Made by a program: the position numbers and the translations under genes
NCBI GenBank assembly: GCA_036788195.1
Contig: DAIQNX010000004.1
Location: forward strand, 58,545-122,544
Reading direction: 5' to 3'
Length of the DNA stretch: 64,000 nucleotides
From: CALFXN01 sp937957815
GTDB lineage: Bacteria > Synergistota > Synergistia > Synergistales > Aminobacteriaceae
The notes under the pieces: generated by a model
What the model was told of the DNA's origin: nothing
What the model saw: the letters and a program-made list of their open reading frames with translations, nothing else
Databases searched by the model: none
Shown: piece after piece, positions 36,171 to 45,506 of the stretch
Layout of the letters: each line of letters begins with the position of its first letter
How positions within the stretch are numbered: the first letter of the stretch is position 1

Positions 36171-37232
36171 TCAACGACCTTTCCGTGGTTCCCCGGTACC
36201 GCGCACATACCCGAGAAACCCGAGGATGCTGTTTCTCAGGAAAAACTCTTCCTTGACCTTGTTTCCGGCATCGAAGAACGAAAACGCCGCTAGCAGCGGA
36301 TCTTCGCTTCGCAGTCGAAGAGCGATGCGTTCCACGAGTTCGCGGTCTCCGGTCGCATCCCGCGGCCGGATGAAACATTCTTCCGTCACGACGGCCCTCC
36401 AGCGTTCGAGCTGTTTCGAAAGGCGCGTGAGATCCTTCGCGGCATCCTCGGTCCAGCCGTAATGACTGTAGCAGAGAAGCGCGTACTCCCGCTCCCGCAG
36501 ACGTCCGAGGGATCCGGCGTAGATTTCGTACTCGAAACGCGGCGGCGTTCCCGGGGACTGGTATCGGAAGTCCGCTGGAATGACGCCGTCCGGGAATCGC
36601 GCCACGTTTTCCCTCGGAATCCAGAGGTCGGCGACAAATCGGGTCAGCGCCACGCCCGCCGCCTCTCCCGGAAAGAGGACGCTTCCCGCGGACGTCGTAA
36701 AGACGAACGCGTCGTGGTGCGACGCGTGTCCGGGAGTCGCGACGATCTCGATTTCCCGGAGCGGAGCGGAATCGACGAACGACCCCGGATCGACGTACCC
36801 CGGCTCTCCGAACGCGTCGATCACCGTCGCTCCGAGCGTCGCGACGCTCGCCTCGTAGAGTTTTTCCGGACGGACGAGATGCTGCCGTCCTTTTTCCGGC
36901 GCGTAGACGCCGCACCGGGGAAACTCCTTCAGGAAAGCGGCCGTTCCTCCGGAATGATCGAGATGGACGTGCGTCGCGAGCATGGTGTCGACGGACCGGA
37001 CATCAAGCGCCCGGAGCGTCCTGACAAGCCCCGGGACGGTCGATGTCGGTCCGACATCGACGAGTCCGGTCCACCCCGTTCTTCCGTCGCGCAGGAGCCA
37101 TGCCGTGATCTGGTGCTCCATTCCCGGCAGCGGAATGGGAAGATCGATCATGAAGATGTCCGTCTCGGGTGAGACGGCGATACGACAGGAGGGAAATGTT
37201 CCCCGTTCAGGAGGGATTCGCTCTGTTTTCAC
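36171..37232 (-). CDS. Metallo-beta-lactamase fold hydrolase
   Basis: A 353-residue protein. Metal motif ATHVHLDHSGGTA near residue 95, then TPGHASHHDAF and CYSHYGWT, with a helical C-terminal domain. This is the glyoxalase II-like hydrolase group; substrate unknown. GTG 37232 is chosen because AAAGGAG lies 9 nt upstream; a shorter ATG start about 27 codons on lacks a ribosome site. Divergent from the DUF155 gene; the 150-bp gap between them contains a TATAAT-like element near 37295 on the minus strand. Confidence 0.8.
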   Translation of the reverse strand: MKTERIPPERGTFPSCRIAVSPETDIFMIDLPIPLPGMEHQITAWLLRDGRTGWTGLVDVGPTSTVPGLVRTLRALDVRSVDTMLATHVHLDHSGGTAAFLKEFPRCGVYAPEKGRQHLVRPEKLYEASVATLGATVIDAFGEPGYVDPGSFVDSAPLREIEIVATPGHASHHDAFVFTTSAGSVLFPGEAAGVALTRFVADLWIPRENVARFPDGVIPADFRYQSPGTPPRFEYEIYAGSLGRLREREYALLCYSHYGWTEDAAKDLTRLSKQLERWRAVVTEECFIRPRDATGDRELVERIALRLRSEDPLLAAFSFFDAGNKVKEEFFLRNSILGFLGYVRGTGEPRKGR

Positions 37233-37382
37233 CGACGTGTTCTCCTTTCGGGCGGACACTGTCTTCCTGAACGAACTCGGTCCGCTCGCTGCATTATACA
37301 TACCGGCGCGTCCGGGGTGTGCTTTCGTCCCCGTTTGGTGTAAAGTATCGGCGTGTATGCACGAAACGCATGGAGGAAAGCC

Positions 37383-38465
37383 ATGAATATACGATCCGGA
37401 GAGATCGTCCACATGAAAATGTACGACATCGCCGACGAAATCCGTCTCGGGACGCTGCCGCCCGATGTCTTCGCCGGACGACTGCCCGTCAGACAGTCGC
37501 TCGTCCGCGTCGAGACGAAATCGATCGAACTCGTCAACCCGCCGGTGGCCGTCGACCTCGGTCCGCGGGCATGGGCGGCGTCGTCCGGAAGGGTCGTCTT
37601 CGACCTCGCCGCGCACTTCTTCGATCTTGGCGTCGTGTCCCTGATCATGCGGATCCCCGTCCGCAACCTCGAACTCGGGGCATTCATCGAGACGGCCCTG
37701 TCACTCGATCCGGACCCCGAAATCGACCGGCATCTCGACTGGGAGATCGAGCAGATCTCCCACGGAATCGAAAGCTGCCTTTCGAGGCGCCACGGCTACG
37801 CGAACTTCCAGGAGGAGTACACCTTCTATATTCTGAAGGATACCGACGAACCCATCACCTTCGACACGTTCCGCAACTATCCGAAACTCCTCGGAATGCT
37901 TCTCGGCGAACGCGCTCCGGTCAGCGCGCAGCAGATCGGGATGATCGCCGATAACGCGTTCTCGTTTTCCGACGACGAGCTCGTCCTTCTGAACTACGAC
38001 AACGCGCTCATCGTCGACCGCAAGGAGGCGAACGACATCCTTCTGCTCCTCGAATACGCGGTCGTCCAGGTGCTCGAAGCCCGCTACTACGACGAGACCC
38101 TGACTGAAAAACTCAAGGGGCTCTACGGCGATATGGATACACCCGTCCCGCTTCTCACGGCGCTCTTCTCGAACCGGTGGAGCAACCTCGCCCGGCGCGG
38201 CATGAAACTCGTCCTCGAGACGCGCCTGATGACGGACCACCTCACGACGTCGGTCCGCGTCACGGAAGACGTCTACTACGCGCAAATCTACGTCCGTGCC
38301 CTCAGGATCTTCCGGACGCAGACATGGCTCACAAAAATAGACGAAAAACTCGCATCGATGAAGGACGCCTACGAACTCATGGAAAACGAGATCGGCTCCA
38401 AGCGGTCCACGGTCCTCGAATGGATCGTCATCATCCTCATCGCGCTCGAACTCGTCCGCCTGTAG
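37383..38465 (+). CDS. RMD1/DUF155 family protein
   Basis: A 360-residue protein with one C-terminal hydrophobic helix (VLEWIVIILIALELVRL) and acidic helical centre (SFSDDELVLLNYDNALIVD), as in the RMD1/YagE (DUF155) family, found from bacteria to mitochondria. Bacterial function unknown. ATG preceded by GGAGG at 6 nt. Confidence 0.75.
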   Translation: MNIRSGEIVHMKMYDIADEIRLGTLPPDVFAGRLPVRQSLVRVETKSIELVNPPVAVDLGPRAWAASSGRVVFDLAAHFFDLGVVSLIMRIPVRNLELGAFIETALSLDPDPEIDRHLDWEIEQISHGIESCLSRRHGYANFQEEYTFYILKDTDEPITFDTFRNYPKLLGMLLGERAPVSAQQIGMIADNAFSFSDDELVLLNYDNALIVDRKEANDILLLLEYAVVQVLEARYYDETLTEKLKGLYGDMDTPVPLLTALFSNRWSNLARRGMKLVLETRLMTDHLTTSVRVTEDVYYAQIYVRALRIFRTQTWLTKIDEKLASMKDAYELMENEIGSKRSTVLEWIVIILIALELVRL

Positions 38466-38471
38466 GTAGGG

Positions 38472-39719
38472 TTAGTCCGCATACAGCACAATCTCCATGC
38501 TGCGGATGACCCCACGGCCGTCCAGACGGAAAAAAAGTTCGTAGTCGCACCCGGCGCCCGTGTAGATCATCACGTTGTCCTCCATGCGCTGCGGCTCTCC
38601 GAGTTCCGCGCGGACCGAGCCGGAGTGCATTCCGACCCTGATCGAGCCGCCCAGGGGGTATTCGGCCGACGTTATGTCGAGATAGGCGAGGATCTCCCTG
38701 TCGGGCCACCTGAAGAAATCCGCCTGCAGTCCCCTGTAGGCCAGCGACGCAACGATCGGGGCGAACTCTCCGGTTCCGGATTCTCCGGTCCTCTTCGTCC
38801 GGCTCGAGGACGGCGGGCCGAGGCGGGCCGTGAGGTCAGACTCTCCGGGGCCGTAGTACCGCAGCGTCTCCTTCAGGAACGCGTCGATTCGGGTGGGGCC
38901 GGATCCTTCGCCGAAAATCGGCGATTCCCGGCGAAGCCGTTCGGGAACGGGAGTTCCGTTCGCTTCGTGAAGCAGGAGCGCGGATTCGTAGCGGCGCTCC
39001 GGATCGAACGGGATTCGTTTTATGGATCCGTCCGCCGCCACCTCGAACACGAATCCCCGCATCGGACTGGGATTCGGAACCGCCGGTTCGTAGAGAAACC
39101 CGACGATTCTGCGTCCGTCCGGCATCGAGACGACGATCCACCCGTAGCTGCTCCGGGCGCCTTCCGCCTGCAGACGTTCATTGACGACATCCTGAACGGT
39201 CTTCCCCCGGCCGAAAGCCTCCGATCGCTGAACGCGCAACGCGAGGAGACGTTCCTCCGGCAACGGAATCCGGGCGGCGGCGAAAGCGGCGTCGATCGCA
39301 TCGGCGTATGCCCCTCCGTGCGATCGTTTGACCTCGTGAATCGCCCTTCTCCCCGGGACCAGTTCGAAAAACCATCCCCTGAGCAGCGCCCTCGCGTCGA
39401 GAAAGAGAAAATAGACCAGGTAACTCCCGTTCTCCATGAGGTCGGCTCCCCACCCGACGGACAGAATCGCCCCCGTCGAGGTGAGCGTCGAGCGGACGAA
39501 CTCCTCGTTCGTCATTCCGGGCCTGAGGTTGCTCGACTCCCGGACGATCCGAATCGCCCTTTCCGGGTTCAGGAGTGGATCGACGCCGAAGAGAATGAAC
39601 GCCAGAACGACGCAGAGGACGCACGCCCCGACGAACAGCAGGATGTCCTTCCGCAGGAACGTCTTCCGCAGTTTTTCCGCATACTCGCCGGCTCCCACGG
39701 CGTTTCCTCCCTTTGCCAT
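38472..39719 (-). CDS. Membrane-anchored protein of unknown function
   Basis: A 415-residue protein with a short Lys/Arg-rich N-terminus, one hydrophobic helix (about residues 27-46) and a large domain probably outside the membrane. Repeated short beta segments such as GWIVVSMPDGRRIVGFLYEP and a C-terminal MIYTGAGCDYELFFRLDGRG are visible. I do not recognise the family. It is convergent with the DUF155 gene (6 bp) and divergent from the exonuclease. ATG 39719 has a purine-rich site upstream. Confidence 0.7.
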   Translation of the reverse strand: MAKGGNAVGAGEYAEKLRKTFLRKDILLFVGACVLCVVLAFILFGVDPLLNPERAIRIVRESSNLRPGMTNEEFVRSTLTSTGAILSVGWGADLMENGSYLVYFLFLDARALLRGWFFELVPGRRAIHEVKRSHGGAYADAIDAAFAAARIPLPEERLLALRVQRSEAFGRGKTVQDVVNERLQAEGARSSYGWIVVSMPDGRRIVGFLYEPAVPNPSPMRGFVFEVAADGSIKRIPFDPERRYESALLLHEANGTPVPERLRRESPIFGEGSGPTRIDAFLKETLRYYGPGESDLTARLGPPSSSRTKRTGESGTGEFAPIVASLAYRGLQADFFRWPDREILAYLDITSAEYPLGGSIRVGMHSGSVRAELGEPQRMEDNVMIYTGAGCDYELFFRLDGRGVIRSMEIVLYAD

Positions 39720-39755
39720 CGTCTCCGCTCCCTGATATGTATTATCGCACGCTCC

Positions 39756-39784
39756 ATGTCTCTTTTCGGATGTGCGGGTATAAT
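39756..39784 (+). promoter_or_regulatory. -10 element upstream of the exonuclease gene
   Basis: Perfect TATAAT at 39779-39784; the -35 region (near 39756) is weak. A start near 39791 would exclude translation from codons upstream of 39790. Confidence 0.5.
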
Positions 39785-39831
39785 TCCTGGAGACGAAACG
39801 AGGGAAATCCACACCGAAGGAAGGGGTCTCC

Positions 39832-40632
39832 ATCCGATACGCCGTTCTCGACTTTGAAACCAACGGGTTCGTCGGTCGCTCGGTCGTTTCCGCATCGTCG
39901 ATCGTCTTCGACGACGACGGGAATGTTCTCGGCTATTTCAACCGGTTCTACTTTCCGCGCGAACGACCGGACAATCTGACGGAGCGCATTCACGGACTGA
40001 CCGTTCCGCGTCTTGCGCGACTCCGCCAGGGTGTCGCGTATCCCGAGTACTTCCCCGAGGACGTCGGTTCACTCGTCGATTTCTGGGAGCACCTCACCCC
40101 CGACGGAGTCGTCGTCCACAACCTTTCGTTCGATACGGCATTTCTGCCCGCCGGTGTCCTCGAGGGGCGAAAGTGGTGGTGCTCGATGCGAGGTCTCGCC
40201 GACATCTGTGCGATCGCGCGCCCCGGACGCCCCGGAACGTCCAAGTGGCCCCGCCTCCAGGAGGCCGCCGATCGCGTCGCGGCGCTTTTCCCTCCCCCTC
40301 CCCCGATGCGCCTCGCGGAGGAATCGCTCGCGTCGATGACGCGCGCGCACGCTTCTCTCGCGGACTGTTTCGTTCTCGGGAGGATCATGTCGCGGATTGT
40401 CCGATGCCGTTCCGACGTGATCCGATTCAGACGGCTCCGAGGTTCGAAGTTTCTCCTCCCCCCAAAATCCTCCTACTCCCGCCGCGAAACGGGGGCCGAG
40501 GACGCCGTGACGCAGGAAATACTCGAGTTCGAAAACGCTTTCGCGCGCCTTCTGAAAAAGAGCGAAGGGCCCCTCCGAACGAGAGCCCCTTCGCCCGTCG
40601 AAACACCCGGTCTGCCGTTTCCCGCGGAGTGA
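39832..40632 (+). CDS. DnaQ/PolC-type 3'-5' exonuclease, with probable ATC start codon
   Basis: A 266-residue DEDD exonuclease: ExoI YAVLDFETNG, ExoII HNLSFDTAFL, ExoIII region with HASLADCFVLGRI. It would act in proofreading, repair or RNA processing. The frame opens after TAA at 39781 and contains no ATG, GTG or TTG until 40186, far beyond the first two catalytic motifs. ATC at 39832 lies 5 nt after GGAAGGGG and gives IRYAVLDFET, exactly where family members have their initiator Met. Confidence 0.8.
   Translation: MRYAVLDFETNGFVGRSVVSASSIVFDDDGNVLGYFNRFYFPRERPDNLTERIHGLTVPRLARLRQGVAYPEYFPEDVGSLVDFWEHLTPDGVVVHNLSFDTAFLPAGVLEGRKWWCSMRGLADICAIARPGRPGTSKWPRLQEAADRVAALFPPPPPMRLAEESLASMTRAHASLADCFVLGRIMSRIVRCRSDVIRFRRLRGSKFLLPPKSSYSRRETGAEDAVTQEILEFENAFARLLKKSEGPLRTRAPSPVETPGLPFPAE
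40554..40594 (-). terminator. Terminator of the M20 gene embedded in the exonuclease 3' end
   Basis: On the minus strand GCGAAGGG, loop of 17, CCCTTCGC, then UCUUUUUC. It lies about 50 bp past the M20 stop but inside the convergent coding sequence. Confidence 0.7.
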
Positions 40633-40642
40633 CCTCCGCGGA

Positions 40643-41833
40643 TCACGAATTCCCGAGAAAGCGCATCGCGACTCCCGCCATGGTCGCGACGCCGAGCGGG
40701 AGAACCGCGTCGTCGACCTTGTACTTCGGGTGATGCTGCGGATACGTCGCATCGATATCGGGGTTTCCCGTCCCGAGGAACATGAACGTTCCGGGGATCT
40801 TCTCGAGGTAATAGCTGAAATCCTCCGCGCCCATCGTCGGCGCCATCTCGTAGACGTTCTCGGCTCCGGCGACCTCCTTCGCGACCTCGACGGCGTATTT
40901 CGTGAACGCCGGATCGGTGACCGTCGGAGGAAGGAAGCGGGTATACGTGAATTCCGGCGTGCAGCGCATCGCCTCGCAGATGAGCTCGGCCATCGTTTTC
41001 ATTCTGGACTCGATGTAGTCGCGGATTTCGGGCCGGAAGGTCCGCGTGGTACCGAGAATCGACGCGGTGTCCGGAATGACGTTGAACACGTTTCCGGCGT
41101 TGATCGCTCCGACCGAAATCACTCCGGCCTCGAGCGGATCCACCTCGCGGCTCACGATCGTCTGCCACGCCGACACGACCGCGCACGCGCACGCGACCGG
41201 GTCGACCGACATGTGCGGCATGGATCCGTGTCCGCCCTTTCCCTTGATGTTCAGAAGGTAGGAATCCGCCGAAGCCATCGTCGGACCCTCGTGATAGGCG
41301 ATCTTCCCGCTCGGGACGGGAGACCAGATGTGCAACCCGCAGATCGCGTCGACGCCGTCGAGCGCGCCGCTTTCTATCATCCGGACCGCGCCGCCGGGCT
41401 TCCCCTTTTCCTCGGCGGGCTGGAAGATGAGCCGATACGAGCCGTTCAGCTCCGACTTGCGTTCGATGAGAATCTTCGCGGCACCCAGAAGCATCGCGAT
41501 GTGCGCGTCGTGTCCGCAGGCGTGCATGAACCCCGGGCGTTCCGACCGGTACGGGACGTCGGTCTCTTCCGTCACGGGGAGCGCGTCGATGTCGGCCCGC
41601 AGCGCGATCTTCTTTCCCGGCCGTCCGGTATCGATGTCGGCCATGACACCCGTAGTTATCTCGTATCCGCCGACACGGAGGTTCGCGTATCCCATTTCGG
41701 TGAGATGCGCGACAATCCGCTTCGTCGTCTCGACTTCCTCGTACCCGAGTTCGGGACAGCGGTGGAATTCGTGACGCCACGTCGCGAGCAGATCTTTCAT
41801 GTCTTCCGCCTGTTGCCTCAGAATATTCTGCAT
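40643..41833 (-). CDS. M20 family amidohydrolase (hippurate hydrolase/aminoacylase type)
   Basis: A 396-residue M20D enzyme: ALRADIDALPV, HACGHDAHIAML, FQPAEEKGKPGGA and MGAEDFSYY carry the metal and catalytic residues. It would cleave N-acyl amino acids or similar amides in the cytoplasm. ATG 41833 has AAGGAG 8 nt upstream; the frame to 41866 extends into the upstream stub. It lies 33 bp after the 3' stub of a sodium:solute symporter, suggesting a former transporter-hydrolase operon. Confidence 0.92.
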   Translation of the reverse strand: MQNILRQQAEDMKDLLATWRHEFHRCPELGYEEVETTKRIVAHLTEMGYANLRVGGYEITTGVMADIDTGRPGKKIALRADIDALPVTEETDVPYRSERPGFMHACGHDAHIAMLLGAAKILIERKSELNGSYRLIFQPAEEKGKPGGAVRMIESGALDGVDAICGLHIWSPVPSGKIAYHEGPTMASADSYLLNIKGKGGHGSMPHMSVDPVACACAVVSAWQTIVSREVDPLEAGVISVGAINAGNVFNVIPDTASILGTTRTFRPEIRDYIESRMKTMAELICEAMRCTPEFTYTRFLPPTVTDPAFTKYAVEVAKEVAGAENVYEMAPTMGAEDFSYYLEKIPGTFMFLGTGNPDIDATYPQHHPKYKVDDAVLPLGVATMAGVAMRFLGNS

Positions 41834-41865
41834 ATCGATCACTCCTTCGAAGGATTGTACACTCA

Positions 41866-42090
41866 TTATAAACGGCCCGCCGCTTCCGCGACGGGCCGCT
41901 CCGACGAAGCGGACTGATTCCGGTTCGGCTTCCGAGCGTTTTTCCCGAATCGCCGGATGACTGCGGCGCCGACCTCGGGCGTCATCGCGCTCACGATCAA
42001 GACCACGATGAAATTGAGGATCAGGCCGACGAACCCCTCGTTGAGACCGGAGAAAACCGGAACGCCGAATGGTTTGTTGGCGGCACAGAA
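41866..42090 (-). pseudogene. 3' remnant of a sodium:solute symporter gene
   Basis: A minus-strand frame ending in TAA at 41866 encodes ANKPFGVPVFSG, GFVGLILNFIVVLIVSAMTP and a polar tail, which is the C-terminal end of an SSS-family symporter. Homology stops around 42085-42090 and there is no start. The first several hundred codons are missing; TRAP-transporter DNA begins in their place. A hairpin near 41873-41900 lies in the tail. Confidence 0.7.
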
Positions 42091-42198
42091 AGCGGCTTCA
42101 TTCCGGAATCGGGTACACGACCCCGGAAATCTGCGACCCCGAAAGACAACGGGCCGAAAATCCGTGTCCGCCTTTTTCGGGGAAGGTCATCTTCAGAT

Positions 42199-43512
42199 CT
42201 ATCCGAAAAGTATCTTCGGAAGCCAGGTGACCAGCGACGGGAAGATGATGCACAGCGTCAGACACACGAGCTGTGTGATCACAAAAGGAATCACGGAGCG
42301 GTAGATGTCCGACATGGTGACCCCCTTCGGGGCGATTCCCCGCATCATGAACAGCATCGTTCCGAAGGGCGGCGTCAGGTACCCCGTCTGTGTGTTCACC
42401 GCGTACAGGACTCCCAGCCACAGGGGGTCAAAGCCGTAAATCGGCAAAAGAGGCAGGATGATGGGCGCGGTGATCATGAGGATGCTCCAGGCGTCGATCA
42501 CGAAACCGAGAAGGAACCAGACGACCTGGATGCCGATCAGCATGGCCCACCACCCCACCTGGTATTCCTTCACCATCCCGATGACCATCCGGGAGGCCCC
42601 CAGTCCCATGTAGACCGCCGCAAAGGCCTGGGCGGCGAAGAGAATCCACATCATAAAGCCCTGGATCTTAATCGTGGCGAGAGACGCCTCCCTGAGGAGG
42701 TTCCATGTCAATTTCCCGTGGATCGCGCTGCAGATGATGGCTCCGAGAGCGCCGACGGCGGCCGCCTCGGTCGGCGTCGCGATGCCGGTGTAGATCGATC
42801 CCAGGACGGAGAAGACCAGCAGCATGGGAAGGATGATTCCCTTGAGGGACGCCATTTTGGCCCCCCAGTTGGCCCGTTCCTCCGGAGGGATCGGAGGTCC
42901 CATCTCCGGGTTCATATGGCATTTGAGCAGAATGTAGCCGATGATAAGAACGGAGCACAGCAGTCCGGCGCTCATTCCTCCCGCGAAGAGCCCTCCTATG
43001 GAGACCTGCGCGATCGTCCCGTAGAGCACCAGCGCGATGCTCGGAGGGATGAGGGGGCCGAGGACGCCTCCGGCCATGATGCACCCGACCGCCAATTTTT
43101 TGTCGTAGCCTCGTTTCAGCATCGCGGGAAGCGCCATGAGTCCCATCATGACAACGCCCGTCGAGGCGATTCCCGACATTGCGGCGATGAGGGTGCACGC
43201 CAGAACGGTCCCGACCGCCAGTCCGCCCTTGAGGGAACCCATCCAGCGGTACATCATCTCGTACAGATCCTCGGAGACGCCGGAACGTTCCAGCACCGTC
43301 GCGAGGAGCACGAAAAGCGGACACGCCACGAGCGTCGTCGTGGACATCATGGAATACGTTCGGGCCACAATGATGAAAAGCGATTCCGGCCCCCAGAAAA
43401 CCGCAGCGAACACCGTCGCCAATCCTCCCAGGACGAACGCGACTGGGAGGCCGAGCAGCAGGAAGAGAAACATGCCTCCGAAAAGGAAAACGGAGATAAG
43501 CCCTATGTCCAT
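42199..43512 (-). CDS. TRAP transporter large permease, DctM type
   Basis: A 437-residue protein with many membrane helices. Family segments: FLLLGLPVAFVLGGLATVF, AMSGIASTGVVMMGLMALP, PSIALVLYG, and TQTGYLTPPFGTMLFMMRG. It is the ion-coupled channel of a TRAP importer. ATG 43512 has GAGGTG 6 nt upstream and lies 10 bp after dctQ; the longer frame to 43533 overlaps dctQ. Confidence 0.93.
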   Translation of the reverse strand: MDIGLISVFLFGGMFLFLLLGLPVAFVLGGLATVFAAVFWGPESLFIIVARTYSMMSTTTLVACPLFVLLATVLERSGVSEDLYEMMYRWMGSLKGGLAVGTVLACTLIAAMSGIASTGVVMMGLMALPAMLKRGYDKKLAVGCIMAGGVLGPLIPPSIALVLYGTIAQVSIGGLFAGGMSAGLLCSVLIIGYILLKCHMNPEMGPPIPPEERANWGAKMASLKGIILPMLLVFSVLGSIYTGIATPTEAAAVGALGAIICSAIHGKLTWNLLREASLATIKIQGFMMWILFAAQAFAAVYMGLGASRMVIGMVKEYQVGWWAMLIGIQVVWFLLGFVIDAWSILMITAPIILPLLPIYGFDPLWLGVLYAVNTQTGYLTPPFGTMLFMMRGIAPKGVTMSDIYRSVIPFVITQLVCLTLCIIFPSLVTWLPKILFG

Positions 43513-43522
43513 AGATATCACC

Positions 43523-44062
43523 TCAGTTTCCATCGCCGATTTCGGCGTCGACGACGAGCTCGCGGCCTGTCAGCGCGAGATGGAGATCCCTGATGGTCTT
43601 GGTGATGCCCTGGAGCAGCACGAGGAACGCCGAAACGGGAATCAGGAGCTTGATCTGCCACACGTAGGGCCCCCAGGTGCTGTTCGAGTACTCCATCACG
43701 CGCAGGCTGTCCCAGGCCCAGGGAACGCTCAACCACAGCATCGTCCCCACGAAGGCGTAGAAAAGGGTCCACGTGAAGAGATCCACGACGGCTTTCACGC
43801 GCGGAGGAAAGTACTGGTACACCGCGTCGACGTTGACGAAAGCCCCCCAGCGCAACGCATAGGCCCCCCCGAGGACGAAATGCGCCCCGTACAGCATACA
43901 CGACGTCTCGTGAGCCCAGATAGTGGGGCGGTTGAATCCGTATCTCATGACCACTTCGTAAACGAGGACGAGCATCGTCGGATAAACAAGCAGACCGAAG
44001 ATCCTGCCCACCCAATCGTTGAGAGTGTCCGTGAAATTGATGAACCTGATCAAAGAGTTCAA
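43523..44062 (-). CDS. TRAP transporter small permease, DctQ type
   Basis: About 179 residues with four hydrophobic helices; the helix including YEVVMRYGFNRPTIWAHE is a clear DctQ landmark. It supports the DctM subunit. The likely start is TTG at 44062, 6 nt after GAGGTG, the same arrangement as dctM; ATG at 44068 is an alternative but would overlap the ribosome site. Confidence 0.85.
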   Translation of the reverse strand: MNSLIRFINFTDTLNDWVGRIFGLLVYPTMLVLVYEVVMRYGFNRPTIWAHETSCMLYGAHFVLGGAYALRWGAFVNVDAVYQYFPPRVKAVVDLFTWTLFYAFVGTMLWLSVPWAWDSLRVMEYSNSTWGPYVWQIKLLIPVSAFLVLLQGITKTIRDLHLALTGRELVVDAEIGDGN

Positions 44063-44093
44063 TCGCATCACCTCATTCTGTTCAAGTTTGCTC

Positions 44094-44132
44094 CAAAAAA
44101 ACGCCCCCTCCTCCCCGGAGGAAGAGGGGGCG
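44094..44132 (-). terminator. Partial terminator between dctP and dctQ
   Basis: CGCCCCCTC (44102-44110) and GAGGGGGCG (44124-44132) form an outer stem with further inner pairing; minus-strand RNA continues UUUUUUUGG. It probably reduces permease expression relative to the binding protein. Confidence 0.8.
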
Positions 44133-44158
44133 CGTTTCGCGGGGCGAAAGCGTTCCTG

Positions 44159-45217
44159 CTACTTGATGTAGCCTCGGTCTTTCATGAACTGCTTGACGAT
44201 CTTGACGCCCTCGGCGACTCTCGGGTCTTTGCCGCCGATCTCTTTCTCGATCTTGTCCAGGTAGGGGATCGAGAAATCATTCGTAATTTTGTCGATGTCT
44301 TCCTTGCCCCACTCGATGTAGGTGGTCTTCCACTCCTTGAAGGACTTCGTCATCATGGTCTTTTCCTGTTCGTCGCAGACCTTCGCGTAGTCCTCGTTGA
44401 ATTCGTCGGCGGCCTTCGTGACGATTTCCTTCAGGTCGTCGGGAAGCGCGTCCCAGGCCTTCTTGGAAACCCAAAGCTCCATGCCCTGAGGCACCTGCCA
44501 GGCCGGGCCGATGAAGTACGGGCACACCTCGTAGAGTTTGAGATCGCGGTACAGCCACCACGCCGTTCCGCTGCCGTCAAGGGTGCCCATGGCGATCGCC
44601 ATGTAGGTCTCCGGATGGGGAAGCATGACCGGAGCGGCGCCGAAGTGCTCCATGGTGTCCGACATGGCGCCGAAGAAGCGGACCTTAAAGCCCTTGAGAT
44701 CCGCGAGCCCCTTGATGGGCTTCTTGCTCCAGAAATAGGTGTTGCCCACGCTGTGACTGCTCAGGAAGTGGATGCCCTTCGTGGCCATCTCTTCGCGGAT
44801 GAGCCTGTCGATTCCCCGTTTATAGTACAGTTCCTTGAAATCGTCGAGGCTTCTGCAGACGAAGGGTGGAAGGTTGCCCGCCTGGAGCCAGCCCATGTTG
44901 ATCGAGCCTCGCCAGAAGAGGGTGCTCGTGTTGGAAATCTGAATCATATTCGCCTGCATGGCGGGAAAAACTTCCGAGTATTCGACCAGTTCGCCCGCAT
45001 AATGAAGCGTGATGTTCAGCCTGCCGCCGGATCGTTCACGAACCCGCTCGATGAAAGGCGGGATGACGAAGGTCGTCGAAAGCGCGCCGGGCGTGTGGTG
45101 GCTCTGGAACTTCCAGTTGATCACGTCCGCCGCCGAGGCCTGCCCGAGGCCGCCGATAATCAGAAAGCCGAAAAGGATCGCCGCGGCGACGAGCGCCGTT
45201 GGTTTCCGGTGTTTCAT
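44159..45217 (-). CDS. TRAP transporter substrate-binding protein, DctP type
   Basis: A 352-residue exported protein: signal peptide with ASA/ADV cleavage near residue 29, then a DctP fold with GLADLKGFKVRFFGAMSD and ALPDDLKEIVTKAADEF. The ligand is unknown; TRAP systems carry carboxylates, sialic acid and similar. AGGAGG precedes ATG 45217. First gene of dctPQM. Confidence 0.92.
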   Translation of the reverse strand: MKHRKPTALVAAAILFGFLIIGGLGQASAADVINWKFQSHHTPGALSTTFVIPPFIERVRERSGGRLNITLHYAGELVEYSEVFPAMQANMIQISNTSTLFWRGSINMGWLQAGNLPPFVCRSLDDFKELYYKRGIDRLIREEMATKGIHFLSSHSVGNTYFWSKKPIKGLADLKGFKVRFFGAMSDTMEHFGAAPVMLPHPETYMAIAMGTLDGSGTAWWLYRDLKLYEVCPYFIGPAWQVPQGMELWVSKKAWDALPDDLKEIVTKAADEFNEDYAKVCDEQEKTMMTKSFKEWKTTYIEWGKEDIDKITNDFSIPYLDKIEKEIGGKDPRVAEGVKIVKQFMKDRGYIK

Positions 45218-45460
45218 CAAAGCACCTCCTCAAGAAGTTTTTTTGCTGACACGGTGACACTATCCTGTTTCTACTTTCTAAGATATCCCCTCCTGTCCGG
45301 CGAACTCGCCTCCTTTCCGGGAGACGGATCCCCTCTCTCCATGCGTGTCACCCAACCGAAGACGATGGTGTTCCGGGAAGGCACGGAATCCACGATAAGA
45401 CAAAGCCTGACGATTCTGTCCACACTTTTTAGTGCTATTTTCTATATACATTAATAACTA

Positions 45461-45489
45461 TAAATAGCTTAAACAGTAAAAAAAGTCAA
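45461..45489 (-). promoter_or_regulatory. Candidate promoter of the TRAP operon
   Basis: TTGACT (45484-45489), 17-bp spacer, TATTTA (45461-45466) on the minus strand, with a 230-nt leader. The -10 match is weak. It lies beside the IS-like repeat, so it may be a promoter brought in by the insertion. Confidence 0.4.
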
Positions 45490-45506
45490 GTGGCAAACGC
45501 ACTGGT

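Noticed and set aside
41834..41866. M20 start at 41866
   Set aside because: It would begin inside the symporter stub; AAGGAG 8 nt before ATG 41833 fits better.
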